From Radicibacter daui (GTDB lineage Bacteria; Pseudomonadota; Alphaproteobacteria; Radicibacterales; Radicibacteraceae), in the NCBI GenBank assembly GCA_030657355.1, contig CP131056.1, positions 1,009,001-1,073,000 of the forward strand: a stretch of DNA of 64,000 bases. Reading direction: 5' to 3'. The notes beneath the pieces were generated by a model. It saw nothing but the letters and a program-made list of their open reading frames with translations. It was not told the DNA's origin and did not search any database. Every line of letters starts with the position of its first letter. Position 1 is the stretch's first letter. Shown here in pieces: positions 47,443 through 55,508 of this stretch. A program made the translations under genes and the position numbers.

Positions 47443-47472
47443 AGAGGGGGCTTCAGTCCCCTCTTTCCTTTT
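47443..47472. terminator. Terminator between mscL and the HxlR gene
   Basis: AGAGGGG (47443-47449) pairs with CCCCTCT (47458-47464), followed by TTCCTTTT. It lies between the convergent mscL and HxlR-regulator genes. Confidence 0.65.
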
Positions 47473-47932
47473 AGCCGGCCTCTGCCAGCGCGGCGTCGAA
47501 GGCGGCGCGGGCACTGCGGATTGCCGGATGGCTCTGCGCGGCCCACCGGGCAAGGATGGCGAGCGGCTCCAGCAGCGAGCTGCCAAGCGGCGTCAGGCTG
47601 TATTCCACCGCCGGGGGCTGGGTGGGAAACACCTTGCGGCTGACCAGCCCGTCGCGCTGCAGGTCCCGCAGGGTCTGCGTCAGCATGCGCTGGGAGATGT
47701 CCGGCACCATGCGCCTGAGTTCACCGAACCGGCGCGGCGCTTCGGCGAGCGCGATGACCAGCAGCGTTGCCCATTTGTCGCCGATATGGTCCAGCACGTC
47801 GCGCACCGGGCATTTTTCGGCGCTCATGTCGCTGCCCGGCGGGGCGGTTACGGCCAGACGCAGCGTTGCGAGCGTGTCCTCGCAGGGGTTCTGCAGGGCT
47901 TCAACGGGTTTGAGAACGCTCTGGCGTGCCAT
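47471..47932 (-). CDS. HxlR family transcriptional regulator
   Basis: This 153-aa winged-helix protein has the family core [54 protein letters not shown] and SLTPLGSSL. The cysteine in the CPV motif is typical of thiol- or electrophile-sensing members. The ATG at 47932 has AAGGGA 8 nt upstream; the ATG at 47827 is possible and would start MSAEKCPV. It is divergent from the quinone-reductase-like gene, an arrangement like ytfH/ytfG (qorB) of E. coli. Confidence 0.88.
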   Translation of the reverse strand: MARQSVLKPVEALQNPCEDTLATLRLAVTAPPGSDMSAEKCPVRDVLDHIGDKWATLLVIALAEAPRRFGELRRMVPDISQRMLTQTLRDLQRDGLVSRKVFPTQPPAVEYSLTPLGSSLLEPLAILARWAAQSHPAIRSARAAFDAALAEAG

Positions 47933-47997
47933 GGGGTGGTTCCCTTCAGGTAACTATCACCCGTTAAACTGCCTTCTTTTGCAGATCGCGGGCACTT

Positions 47998-48027
47998 CCT
48001 AAATTAGGTCTAGTCTCATTTTGAGAC
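47998..48027. promoter_or_regulatory. Palindromes in the HxlR / quinone reductase divergent region
   Basis: CCTAA-A-TTAGG (47998-48008) and GTCTCA-TTT-TGAGAC (48013-48027) lie side by side in the 158-bp gap between the divergent genes. They are likely operators for the HxlR repressor acting on both promoters. Confidence 0.5.
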
Positions 48028-48090
48028 CAGCATTCAGACCGGTCAAGAGGCCGGTCATTCATGAAGGCAGCAAAAAGGAAGTCCCGTTCC

Positions 48091-48993
48091 ATGTCCGCCA
48101 CCACCCCCCGCCTGCTCGTTACCGGCGCTTCCGGCAAGCTCGGCCACGCCACCATCGCCCACCTCCTGGGCAGCCAGAAGGTTCCCGCCAGCCAGATCGT
48201 CGCCGGCACCCGCAAGCCGGAGACGCTGGCCGATCTCGCGGCCCAGGGCGTCGAGGTCCGCAAGGTTGATTTCGAGGATGCGGCCGGCCTTGCCGCCGCT
48301 TTCGCCGGCATCGACCGTCTGCTGGTCATTTCCACCGACGCGCTGGAACAGCCGGGCCAGCGCCTTGCCCAGCACAAGGCCGCCATTGCCGCCGCCGAGG
48401 CGGCCGGTGTTGCCCATGTGATCTACACCTCGATGCCGAAGCCCGAGCCCGGCAATCCGGTGCTCTTCGCGCCCGACCACTGGGGCACCGAGCAGGCGCT
48501 GGAAGCCAGCAAGCTCGCCGGCTGGACCGTGCTGCGCAACAACTGGTACTTCGAGAACATCTTCATGAGCGCGGCCAGCATCCTTGCTTCCGGCCACTGG
48601 TACACCGCTGCCGGCGAGGGGCGTTATGCCAATGTCGGCCGCGATGATTGCGCTGCCGTTGCCGCCGCCGTGCTCGCCAACCCGCCCGCCGGCAAGGTGA
48701 AGCTGGATGTTACCGGCGGCGAGGCGCTGACGGTCGATGAGGTCGCCGCCCTGCTCTCCGGTGCCACCGGCAAGCCGGTCGAAGTGGTGAAGCTCACGTC
48801 CCAGCAGCTGGCCGAAGGTATGGCCGCAGCCGGCGTGCCGGCCCCCTGGGTCCCGCTGCTGGTCAGCTTTGACGATAATGGCCGAGCCGGCGGGTTTAAC
48901 CTCGTGAGCGACACGGTTGAGCGTCTCACCGGCCGCAAGCCGCAGAAGTACAAGGATTTCCTGGTGGCGAATGCCAAGGCTCTGGCTGGCTGA
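48091..48993 (+). CDS. NmrA/QOR2-like NAD(P)H quinone oxidoreductase
   Basis: This 300-aa atypical SDR has the nucleotide motif LLVTGASGKLGHATIAHLL and the NmrA-type blocks VIYTSMPKP, GWTVLRNNWYFEN and ANVGRDDCAAVAAAVL. There is no YxxxK triad, as in QOR2/YtfG. It reduces quinones in E. coli. The ATG at 48091 has AAGGAAG upstream; the in-frame ATG at 48061 is less likely. It pairs with the divergent HxlR regulator. Confidence 0.88.
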   Translation: MSATTPRLLVTGASGKLGHATIAHLLGSQKVPASQIVAGTRKPETLADLAAQGVEVRKVDFEDAAGLAAAFAGIDRLLVISTDALEQPGQRLAQHKAAIAAAEAAGVAHVIYTSMPKPEPGNPVLFAPDHWGTEQALEASKLAGWTVLRNNWYFENIFMSAASILASGHWYTAAGEGRYANVGRDDCAAVAAAVLANPPAGKVKLDVTGGEALTVDEVAALLSGATGKPVEVVKLTSQQLAEGMAAAGVPAPWVPLLVSFDDNGRAGGFNLVSDTVERLTGRKPQKYKDFLVANAKALAG

Positions 48994-49025
48994 TCCCCGG
49001 ATATCAGACCTGCGCAGAGAACTGG

Positions 49026-49053
49026 AAAAGGGGCGGCCGGACCGCCCCTTTTT
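49026..49053 (+). terminator. Intrinsic terminator after the quinone reductase gene
   Basis: AAAAGGGGCGG (49026-49036) pairs with CCGCCCCTTTT (49042-49052) around CCGGA; the T-run ends the stem. Confidence 0.85.
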
Positions 49054-49306
49054 CATTGAGCCCTGCGTAAATTGCTGGTCTTCGCAATGCTGCCCTGCAC
49101 CACGCGCTCTTGTGTGATGACAATTTTGCCTGTATCTCCACCCCCATCGCGCCGGTTGCCCCCTTTTCCTGATGTGAAAGAGGCCGGGCGCACTCACCGG
49201 GCCCCGCCTGTCCCGCGTTAGCGGACCATCGGACGTCCCCCTTATATATTTGAAGAGCGTCCTTGGGGTTTTTCCCGCCGGGCGCCCTCCGACGGAAGAA
49301 CCGTTT

Positions 49307-50536
49307 TTGACCAATTTTGCAGACCTCGGCCTCACCGGGCCGATCCTCTCCGCGCTTGCCGACGAAAAGCACAGCGAACCGACCCCCATCCAGGAAGCCG
49401 CCATCCCCCATGCCCTCGACGGCAAGGATGTGCTTGGCATCGCCCAGACCGGCACCGGCAAGACCGCCGCTTTCGTTCTGCCCACCCTGCAGCGTCTCGT
49501 TGCCTCGCGCCGCCGCCTTGAAGGTGGCGAGGCGCGTGCCGTGATCCTCAGCCCCACCCGTGAACTTGCCGGCCAGATCTTCAGCCGCGTCAAGGCTTAC
49601 GGCAAGAACATGCGCCTGCGCAGTGCGCTGGTCGTTGGCGGCGCCCCGATGGGCCGTCAGGGCCGCGATATCGGTTTCGGTGTTGATGTTCTGGTTGCCA
49701 CGCCGGGCCGCCTGCTCGACCTCATGGGCCGCAGCTGGGTGCGTCTCGACACCGCCGAGGTGCTGATCCTCGACGAAGCCGACCAGATGCTCGACCTCGG
49801 TTTCGTCAAGCCGATCCGCGACATCGCCCGCTCGACCCCGCGTGAGCGCCAGACCATGCTGTTCTCGGCCACCATGCCGCAGACGGTTGCCGGTCTCGTG
49901 CGCGAGCTGCTGACCGACCCGGTCGAGGTGAGCGTTGCTCCCCCCGCCAAGCCGGCCGTGAATGTCGAACAGCAGGTCGTCATCATCGAAGGTGCCCGCA
50001 AGCGTGAAGCGCTGGCGGAAATCCTCAATGACGAAGCGGCTGAAAGCGTCATCGTCTTCGCCCGCACCAAGCGCGGCGCCGATCGTCTCGCCCGTGATCT
50101 CGACCGTGACGGCCAGCGCACCGTTGCCCTGCATGGCGACATGAGCCAGGGCCAGCGCGACCGTGCGCTCGCCATGTTCCGGGCCTCCCGTGCCCGTATC
50201 ATGGTGGCGACCGACGTGGCTGCCCGCGGCATCGACATCACCGGCGTCACCCATGTGGTGAACTACGACCTGCCGGATGCGCCGGAATCCTACGTGCACC
50301 GTATCGGCCGTACCGGCCGCGCCGGCGCCAGCGGCATCGCCATCTCGCTCTGCGCCCCGGACGAATATGATCGTCTGCGCTCGATCGAGAAGCTGATTTC
50401 CCGCGTGCTTCCGCAGGATGACCGCCGCCACATCAAGACGCCGCTCGGCAAGGGCCGTCCGAACGCCGGCAAGGGTGGCAAGGGCCGTCCGCAGCAGCGC
50501 TCGCGCCGCCCGGCACCGCGCCGTCAGGCTGCCTGA
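49307..50536 (+). CDS. DEAD-box RNA helicase (RhlE/DeaD-like)
   Basis: This protein of about 409 aa has the complete DEAD core: Q motif (PTPIQEAAIP), motif I AQTGTGKT, Ia PTRELAGQ, Ib TPGRLLDL, II DEAD (LILDEADQMLDLGF), III SAT, then VATDVAARGIDI and HRIGRTGRAG. The C-terminal tail is basic (KGRPNAGKGGKGRPQQ), as in RhlE-like helicases. The TTG at 49307 (giving MTNFADLGL, with GGAAG upstream) is preferred; an in-frame TTG at 49250 would add 19 residues. About 250 bp between terminator and start form a long 5' region; no clear promoter or gene is seen in it. Confidence 0.92.
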   Translation: MTNFADLGLTGPILSALADEKHSEPTPIQEAAIPHALDGKDVLGIAQTGTGKTAAFVLPTLQRLVASRRRLEGGEARAVILSPTRELAGQIFSRVKAYGKNMRLRSALVVGGAPMGRQGRDIGFGVDVLVATPGRLLDLMGRSWVRLDTAEVLILDEADQMLDLGFVKPIRDIARSTPRERQTMLFSATMPQTVAGLVRELLTDPVEVSVAPPAKPAVNVEQQVVIIEGARKREALAEILNDEAAESVIVFARTKRGADRLARDLDRDGQRTVALHGDMSQGQRDRALAMFRASRARIMVATDVAARGIDITGVTHVVNYDLPDAPESYVHRIGRTGRAGASGIAISLCAPDEYDRLRSIEKLISRVLPQDDRRHIKTPLGKGRPNAGKGGKGRPQQRSRRPAPRRQAA

Positions 50537-50567
50537 AGCCGCTTCAGCGGATCAGGACCGAAAAAAG

Positions 50568-50598
50568 AAAGCAGCCTCCCTCGGGAGGCTGCTTTTTT
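50568..50598 (+). terminator. Intrinsic terminator after the DEAD-box helicase
   Basis: AAAGCAGCCTCC (50568-50579) pairs with GGAGGCTGCTTT (50584-50595) around a CTCG loop; the T-run continues to 50598. Confidence 0.9.
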
Positions 50599-50710
50599 GT
50601 GCTCTCAGCCCCTATGTCTATTTCTGTGCCGGTGGAAGGTTTCGCCCCTGCCGGTGCGGGATTAGCATTGCCTGCTGCCTGGGGAGGCGCAGAAGCGGCG
50701 GAGGGGTGTT

Positions 50711-51838
50711 ATGTGGCTCTATGAATTTCTGGCCCGGCTTGGCCTGCGCCAGTCCTATGTCGCCAAGATCATGCTCATCAGCTTTCTCGGCGTGCATGTT
50801 CCGCTCATCGTGCTGGTCGCCTATGTGCTGGTCAGTGCCGATGTCTCGCTGATGCAGTCGCTGCCGGTCTTGCTGGTGGTGCTGGTTGCCACGCTCATTG
50901 GCGCCGGCGTTACCCTTACGGCGCTGTGGATGCTGCTGGCGCCGCTGCGCCAGGCCTCCACCAGCATTCACGCCTATCTCTCCCGCCGCCAGATCGTGCC
51001 GCTGCCCACGCGCTATCAGGACGAGGCCGGGCAGCTGATGGCCGATATCCAGGAAGGCATTACCCGCCTCGATGCCGCGCTCGACAGCGCGGAGGGGGCG
51101 GCCCGCCGCTCCGAGGATGAGCGGCAGGGCCAGTTCGAGATGCTCTCGCGCATGAGCCACGAACTGCGCACCCCGCTCAACATCATCATCGGCTTTTCCG
51201 AGGTGATCCAGAGCCAGATCATGGGCCCGCTCGGCACCGATGTTTATGGCAGTTATGCCGCCGATATCCGGGCCAGCGGGCTCGATCTGCTGGAGCGGGT
51301 CAACGCCCTGCTCGAACTTTCCGCCACCAAGGCCGGCGCCTTTGGCGGTGAGGAGGAGCGCCGCGAGATCGATCTGGGGGAAGCGCTGGAGACGGTCAAA
51401 GGGCTGCAGCATTTCCATGGCGAGCGGCGCGGGGTGGACATCCGGCTGGTTCCGCCAGCGCGCCCGATCCTGGTGCGGGCAGAGCCACGCGCGCTCAAGC
51501 AGGCCTTGCTGCATGTGGTGCAGGGCGTCGTCGCCGGGTCGCAGTCAGGCCACTATGTGCTGATCAAGACCGCGCCCGGCGCTGGCGGGACGGGGGCGGA
51601 GCTCATCGTCACCGTGCCGCAGGCCCCCTTTATCGCCGATGACCTGCCCCGGCCGCTGGAGCCCTATTTTGAGGGCGCACCTGAAGGCCGGCAGGAGAGG
51701 GGGGAGATACTCCGCCAGACCTCGGCACAGGGTTTTTCCCTGAGTGTTGCCGCCGCCATCGCCGTCACCCAGAAGATCGGCCTGCGCCTTGCCAACCCGA
51801 TCAGCGGCGGGCGCACCGTGCGGATGAAGTTCTCCTGA
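50711..51838 (+). CDS. Sensor histidine kinase-like membrane protein with degenerate ATPase domain
   Basis: This 375-aa protein has two transmembrane helices at about residues 19-43 and 49-77, a HAMP-like linker and a HisKA domain with H150 in MLSRMSHELRTPLNIIIGFSEVI. The C-terminal HATPase part lacks the N-box Asn (the corresponding stretch reads RALKQALLHVVQGVV) and no clear DxGxG box is seen, so ATP binding is doubtful. No response regulator is adjacent. It may be an orphan acceptor or scaffold in a phosphorelay. GGAGGGG precedes the ATG. Confidence 0.78.
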   Translation: MWLYEFLARLGLRQSYVAKIMLISFLGVHVPLIVLVAYVLVSADVSLMQSLPVLLVVLVATLIGAGVTLTALWMLLAPLRQASTSIHAYLSRRQIVPLPTRYQDEAGQLMADIQEGITRLDAALDSAEGAARRSEDERQGQFEMLSRMSHELRTPLNIIIGFSEVIQSQIMGPLGTDVYGSYAADIRASGLDLLERVNALLELSATKAGAFGGEEERREIDLGEALETVKGLQHFHGERRGVDIRLVPPARPILVRAEPRALKQALLHVVQGVVAGSQSGHYVLIKTAPGAGGTGAELIVTVPQAPFIADDLPRPLEPYFEGAPEGRQERGEILRQTSAQGFSLSVAAAIAVTQKIGLRLANPISGGRTVRMKFS

Positions 51839-51885
51839 CACAAAACGGGCTCCCTATAGGGTGTTTCGTAGTTCGCCCTGTTTGG

Positions 51886-51916
51886 TTGACATATTCAGTA
51901 AAATACCATATTCAGT
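51886..51916 (+). promoter_or_regulatory. Promoter with direct-repeat operator of the XRE island
   Basis: TTGACA at 51886-51891 is followed 17 nt later by TATTCA (51909-51914); TAAAAT at 51899 is an alternative -10. The 10-bp repeat CATATTCAGT occurs twice, at 51890-51899 and 51907-51916, overlapping the -35 and -10 with 17-bp spacing. This fits autorepression by the XRE protein encoded downstream. Confidence 0.6.
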
Positions 51917-51949
51917 TGCTTGGGGTGATTTTAACTGCGGCGGGGTAAA

Positions 51950-52603
51950 ATGGGCGGGGTTAGACCAGAAGATTTCCTGCGAGATCAGTTTCCTGCCGGG
52001 TATTGGCACTTGATCCCGGCTACCTTGCGGACAGCCTATAAAGCCGCGCAGGAGTTGGCCAATTCTGATCCCATTTTACAGATAGAAAGCGCTGTAGATA
52101 ACCGTGGCCGCTTAATCTCTTGGGCGACAGATTTGGGATTTAAAAGGCTCATAGAATCCGGCAAGTTGCCATTTGACTATGCTTGGCGGCCTTTTGTCAT
52201 GCCGACCGGTCGTTATCTTCAAATTCGATTATCTCATTCCGTGCTCACTATTAGTCAGGTTGCGAATCCGAGGCGACAGCCACGCTCGGTGAGATTCCGG
52301 GAAAATGGATGTGTGAACAACCAGCCTTTCTTTGATTTTCCGGATTTTGCGACTGAGCAGGATGTTATTGGGCTGCCACATCTCCTGTTGATCCATGGGC
52401 ATCAGGAGTTACATTTCGCCCATCTAACGGTTCCCCATCCCGAGCATGCGAAGGGATTTCGCTACAGGTCGGGAAATCTTATGAAGATTCCTCATTTGGT
52501 CGAGACTAGTGAGCCAGCCGTGGAAAACACGGACGCTGATTTGGACGACCTCATCTCTCTCAAGGAAGAGATAGAAAAGTGGCGACGAGACAATGACAGC
52601 TAG
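51950..52603 (+). CDS. Unknown protein, putative partner of the XRE-metalloprotease
   Basis: This 217-aa soluble protein has no signal peptide, no membrane segment and no family I recognise. Visible blocks are FPAGYWHLIPATLRTAYKAA, FDYAWRPFVMPTGRYLQIRL, FRENGCVNNQPFFDFPDF, and HLLLIHGHQELHFAHLTVPHP, a His-rich stretch. A charged helical tail (DADLDDLISLKEEIEKWRRD) follows. Its base composition is lower in GC than the surrounding genes. It overlaps the XRE gene by 11 bp, so the two are co-expressed; a toxin or effector role is inferred only from this pairing. Confidence 0.8.
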   Translation: MGGVRPEDFLRDQFPAGYWHLIPATLRTAYKAAQELANSDPILQIESAVDNRGRLISWATDLGFKRLIESGKLPFDYAWRPFVMPTGRYLQIRLSHSVLTISQVANPRRQPRSVRFRENGCVNNQPFFDFPDFATEQDVIGLPHLLLIHGHQELHFAHLTVPHPEHAKGFRYRSGNLMKIPHLVETSEPAVENTDADLDDLISLKEEIEKWRRDNDS

Positions 52604-53789
52604 AGACGGAAACATCGTTCCGTTTCCAAGCGCCGCCCGAGATGAAAATCTAGGGCGGCAATTGATTCCGGGACGCCTTTATGAGGCTCGCTTAGCAAAG
52701 CGCCTTAATCAGACTGAGCTGGCTGACAAAGTCGGTCTTAGCCGGCAAGCGATCTCCGCATTTGAACAGGGGGCGAAATCCCCTGAAGCTGCAACCTTGG
52801 TCAATTTGGCCCGGCAGTTGGAACAGCCAGTGGCGTACTTCACTGGTGTTGAGCCAGAGAGTTTTGGTGAAATCCGGGCAAAATTTTTTAGAAAAGTCGG
52901 CCCTGACACCAAGCGTCGAAATATGGCCTGTGAAGTTTTGGCCAAATGGTTGGTGAATGTATCTTGCTTATTTGATGGTATGGTGAATTATCCGAATGTG
53001 AATATTCCTGTATATTCTCCAGAGGATGAGATTTCTAGTTCTTATTCCGATATGGAAATTGAAAATATCGCAACAGAAGTTAGAAAAAATTTTGGCTTGG
53101 GCCTAGGTCCCATTTCGAATGTTGTTCGGCTGTTGGAGACTCAAGGGGTTATTGTGTCTCGCTTCCAGCTCCAGGGGGAGTCTGTAGAGGCATTCTCTTT
53201 TTGGAGTGGTGATAGACCCTTCGTTTTTCTCGCCTCTGACAAGGAAAGCGGCGCTCGGGCTCGATATGATGCGGCACACGAGCTTGGCCATTTGGTCCTG
53301 CATCGTTGGGTGAGTAAAGACGAAATTGAGAATAAGGATAGATTAAAGAAAATCGAAAATGAGGCGGATCGGTTTGCTAGTGCATTTCTTTTGCCTAAAG
53401 AGACTTTTTTAAATGAAATATATTCACCTAGATTGGCCAATTTTGTTTCTTTGAAGGATCGTTGGAAGGTTTCAATACAGGCTATGATATATAGATGTAA
53501 GCATCTTGGTATATTTGATGAGCAGCAAATAACAAGCTTATACAAACAAATTTCATCTAGAGGTTGGAGAAAAAAGGAACCTTTGGATGGCTTGGGTGGG
53601 ATTAAGATAGAGGATCCCATGCTGTTGCGTAGGGTGATTGAAGTTGCTATCGATGGTGGGCGAATTGGTCGTGATAATGTTAAGGTCGCATTAGGGTTTT
53701 CTCAGTCAGTTATTGAGCAATTGGCTAACTTACCTTCTGGATATTTGTCTATTTCTCCACCAACTGAATTTCTTCCAACTTTAAAATGA
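52593..53789 (+). CDS. XRE-family helix-turn-helix / ImmA-IrrE metalloprotease fusion
   Basis: This 398-aa protein has an N-terminal XRE helix-turn-helix (RLNQTELADKVGLSRQAISAFEQGAKSPEAAT, seen in two helices, residues 35-66) and a central DUF955 (ImmA/IrrE) peptidase domain. The zinc site is intact: ARYDAAHELGHLVLHRW with HELGH, then ENEADRFASAFLLP with the third Glu. The family cleaves repressors (ImmA, IrrE cutting DdrO) or acts as antitoxin with XRE. The gene, especially its second half, is AT-rich compared with its neighbours, suggesting acquisition. It overlaps its partner's stop by 11 bp. Confidence 0.9.
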   Translation: MTARDGNIVPFPSAARDENLGRQLIPGRLYEARLAKRLNQTELADKVGLSRQAISAFEQGAKSPEAATLVNLARQLEQPVAYFTGVEPESFGEIRAKFFRKVGPDTKRRNMACEVLAKWLVNVSCLFDGMVNYPNVNIPVYSPEDEISSSYSDMEIENIATEVRKNFGLGLGPISNVVRLLETQGVIVSRFQLQGESVEAFSFWSGDRPFVFLASDKESGARARYDAAHELGHLVLHRWVSKDEIENKDRLKKIENEADRFASAFLLPKETFLNEIYSPRLANFVSLKDRWKVSIQAMIYRCKHLGIFDEQQITSLYKQISSRGWRKKEPLDGLGGIKIEDPMLLRRVIEVAIDGGRIGRDNVKVALGFSQSVIEQLANLPSGYLSISPPTEFLPTLK

Positions 53790-53804
53790 GGCGCTGGGAG
53801 CGAA

Positions 53805-53830
53805 GAGGAAGGCCGTTAGGCCTCCCTCTT
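53805..53830 (+). terminator. Weak terminator-like stem after the XRE gene
   Basis: GAGGAAGGCC (53805-53814) pairs with GGCCTCCCTC (53819-53828) with one mismatch and a GTTA loop; only TT follows. It lies between the convergent XRE and hydratase genes. Confidence 0.4.
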
Positions 53831-53838
53831 AAGAACTC

Positions 53839-55482
53839 TCAGGCCAGTTTCAGGTGCCGGATGCCCTTGAGCTCGGCCTCTTCCAGCGCTTCCTCGTACC
53901 CCGCATCGGCATAACGCATCACACCCAGCGAGGTGTCGTTGGTCAGCGCGTTCTTGAGGCGCAGGTCAGCCTCCGGCGTACCGTCGGCCACCAGCGTCAC
54001 GCCGCTGGAGGTCATGTAACCGGCATAACCGCCGCCGCCGGAATGGATGACGACAAGGTCAGCCATCGAGGAACAGAGCGTCATGGCGTTGAGGAGCGGC
54101 CAGTCGGCAATCGCGTCGGAGCCGTCCTTCATGTTCTCGGTCATGATGTTCGGATGCGCCATCGCTCCGGCGTCCAGATGGTCACGCGAGAAGGCGACCG
54201 GGCCCTTGAGCTCGCCCGAGGCCACCATGCGGTTGACCGCCCGGGCCACTTCGGTGCGCACGCCATGGCCCAGCCAGGCAATACGCGCCGGCAGCCCTTC
54301 GAACGGCACATTCTCGCGGGCAAGGCGGATCCAGTTGGTGACGATGCGGTTATCCGGATAGTCCCGCAGCACCAGATCGTCGATCTTGCGGATATCCTCC
54401 GGATCACCCGACAGAGCCATCCAGCGGAAGGGGCCGATGGCGCGGCTGAAGAGCGGGCGCAGCCAGGCTTCGGTGAAGATCGGGATATCGAAGGCGTTTT
54501 CCACGCCGCCATCACGGGCATGGGTGCGGATGAGATTGCCATTGTCGAAGACGACGGCGCCCTTCTGCTGGAACTCCAGCATCGCCCGCACCTGGGTGAC
54601 GATGGATTTGCGGCTCTCCGCCATCAGGCGCGCCGTGTCAGACGTGCGCATGGCGCGCACTTCTTCCAGCGTGAAACCGGCCGGCACATAGCCGTAGACA
54701 AGATCATGCGCGGCGGTCTGGTCGGTCACGATATCGGGCACGATGCCGCGCCGGGCGATCTCGGGATAAATGTCGGCGGCATTGCCCACCAGCGCGATGG
54801 AGGCGGGTTTGCGCGCTTTTACCGCCGCGTCGATCATGGCAAGCGCGCTGTCGAGGTCCGGCGCCACGGTGTCGATATAGCCGATGGCCTTGCGCTTTGC
54901 GACACGCTCCGGATCGATATCGACGCCCAGGATCGCGGCATTGGCCATGCGGCCCGCCAGCGGCTGGGAGCCGCCCATACCGCCAAGTCCGGCGGTCAGG
55001 ATGAAGCGGCCATGCAGGTCGCCGTCAAAATGCTTCTCGGCGATGCGGGAGAAGATCTCGTAGGTGCCCTGGATGACGCCCTGGCTGCCGATATACTGCC
55101 AGGCGCCCGCCGTCAGGCCGCCCCAGCAGATGAGGCCCTTTTCCTGCAGGTCGTAGAAATACTCGGCCTTGGCCCACTGCCCCACGATGTTGCAGTTGGC
55201 CATGATGACCAGCGGCGCGGCCGCATGGGTCTTCAAAACGCCGATAGGCTTGCCGGACTGGATGATGAGCGTCTCATCCTCTTCCATCGTCTTCAGCGTC
55301 TCGACGATGGCGTCATGTGCTGCCCAGCTCCGCGCCGCCTTGCCAAGCGCGGCATAGACGATGAGCTGGTCGGGGTTCTCGCCGACGCTCAGCACATTTT
55401 CCATCAGGCGCAGCAGGGCTTCCTGCCGCCAGCCCTTGCAGCGAAGGGTGGGGCCGCCGGGCACGGGGAAACGCGGGTTCAT
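53839..55482 (-). CDS. Urocanase-family hydratase, probable thiourocanate hydratase
   Basis: This 547-aa NAD+-dependent hydratase shows urocanase blocks: CKGWRQEALLRLMENVL, IIQSGKPIGV, GAWQYIGSQGVIQGTYE, ILTAGLGGMGGSQPLA and the DHLDAGAMAHP segment. It departs from canonical HutU: the Cys-containing motif LPARICWVG reads LPARIAWLG (A402), and the HHGGGVGMG loop reads HSGGGGYAG. No hutH/hutI/hutG set is nearby; it is the last gene of an operon with DUF917, hydantoinase and carbamoylase. The context suggests hydration of thiourocanate to the thiohydantoin propionate. AAGGAGGAG precedes the ATG. Confidence 0.82.
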   Translation of the reverse strand: MNPRFPVPGGPTLRCKGWRQEALLRLMENVLSVGENPDQLIVYAALGKAARSWAAHDAIVETLKTMEEDETLIIQSGKPIGVLKTHAAAPLVIMANCNIVGQWAKAEYFYDLQEKGLICWGGLTAGAWQYIGSQGVIQGTYEIFSRIAEKHFDGDLHGRFILTAGLGGMGGSQPLAGRMANAAILGVDIDPERVAKRKAIGYIDTVAPDLDSALAMIDAAVKARKPASIALVGNAADIYPEIARRGIVPDIVTDQTAAHDLVYGYVPAGFTLEEVRAMRTSDTARLMAESRKSIVTQVRAMLEFQQKGAVVFDNGNLIRTHARDGGVENAFDIPIFTEAWLRPLFSRAIGPFRWMALSGDPEDIRKIDDLVLRDYPDNRIVTNWIRLARENVPFEGLPARIAWLGHGVRTEVARAVNRMVASGELKGPVAFSRDHLDAGAMAHPNIMTENMKDGSDAIADWPLLNAMTLCSSMADLVVIHSGGGGYAGYMTSSGVTLVADGTPEADLRLKNALTNDTSLGVMRYADAGYEEALEEAELKGIRHLKLA

Positions 55483-55508
55483 CTTGTTGTCTCCTCCTTG
55501 GTGCCGGA

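Noticed and set aside
51839-53838. Integrase, attachment repeats or transposon ends around the AT-rich island
   Set aside because: I compared the two flanks by eye and found no matching direct repeats and no recombinase; the island is supported only by composition and content.
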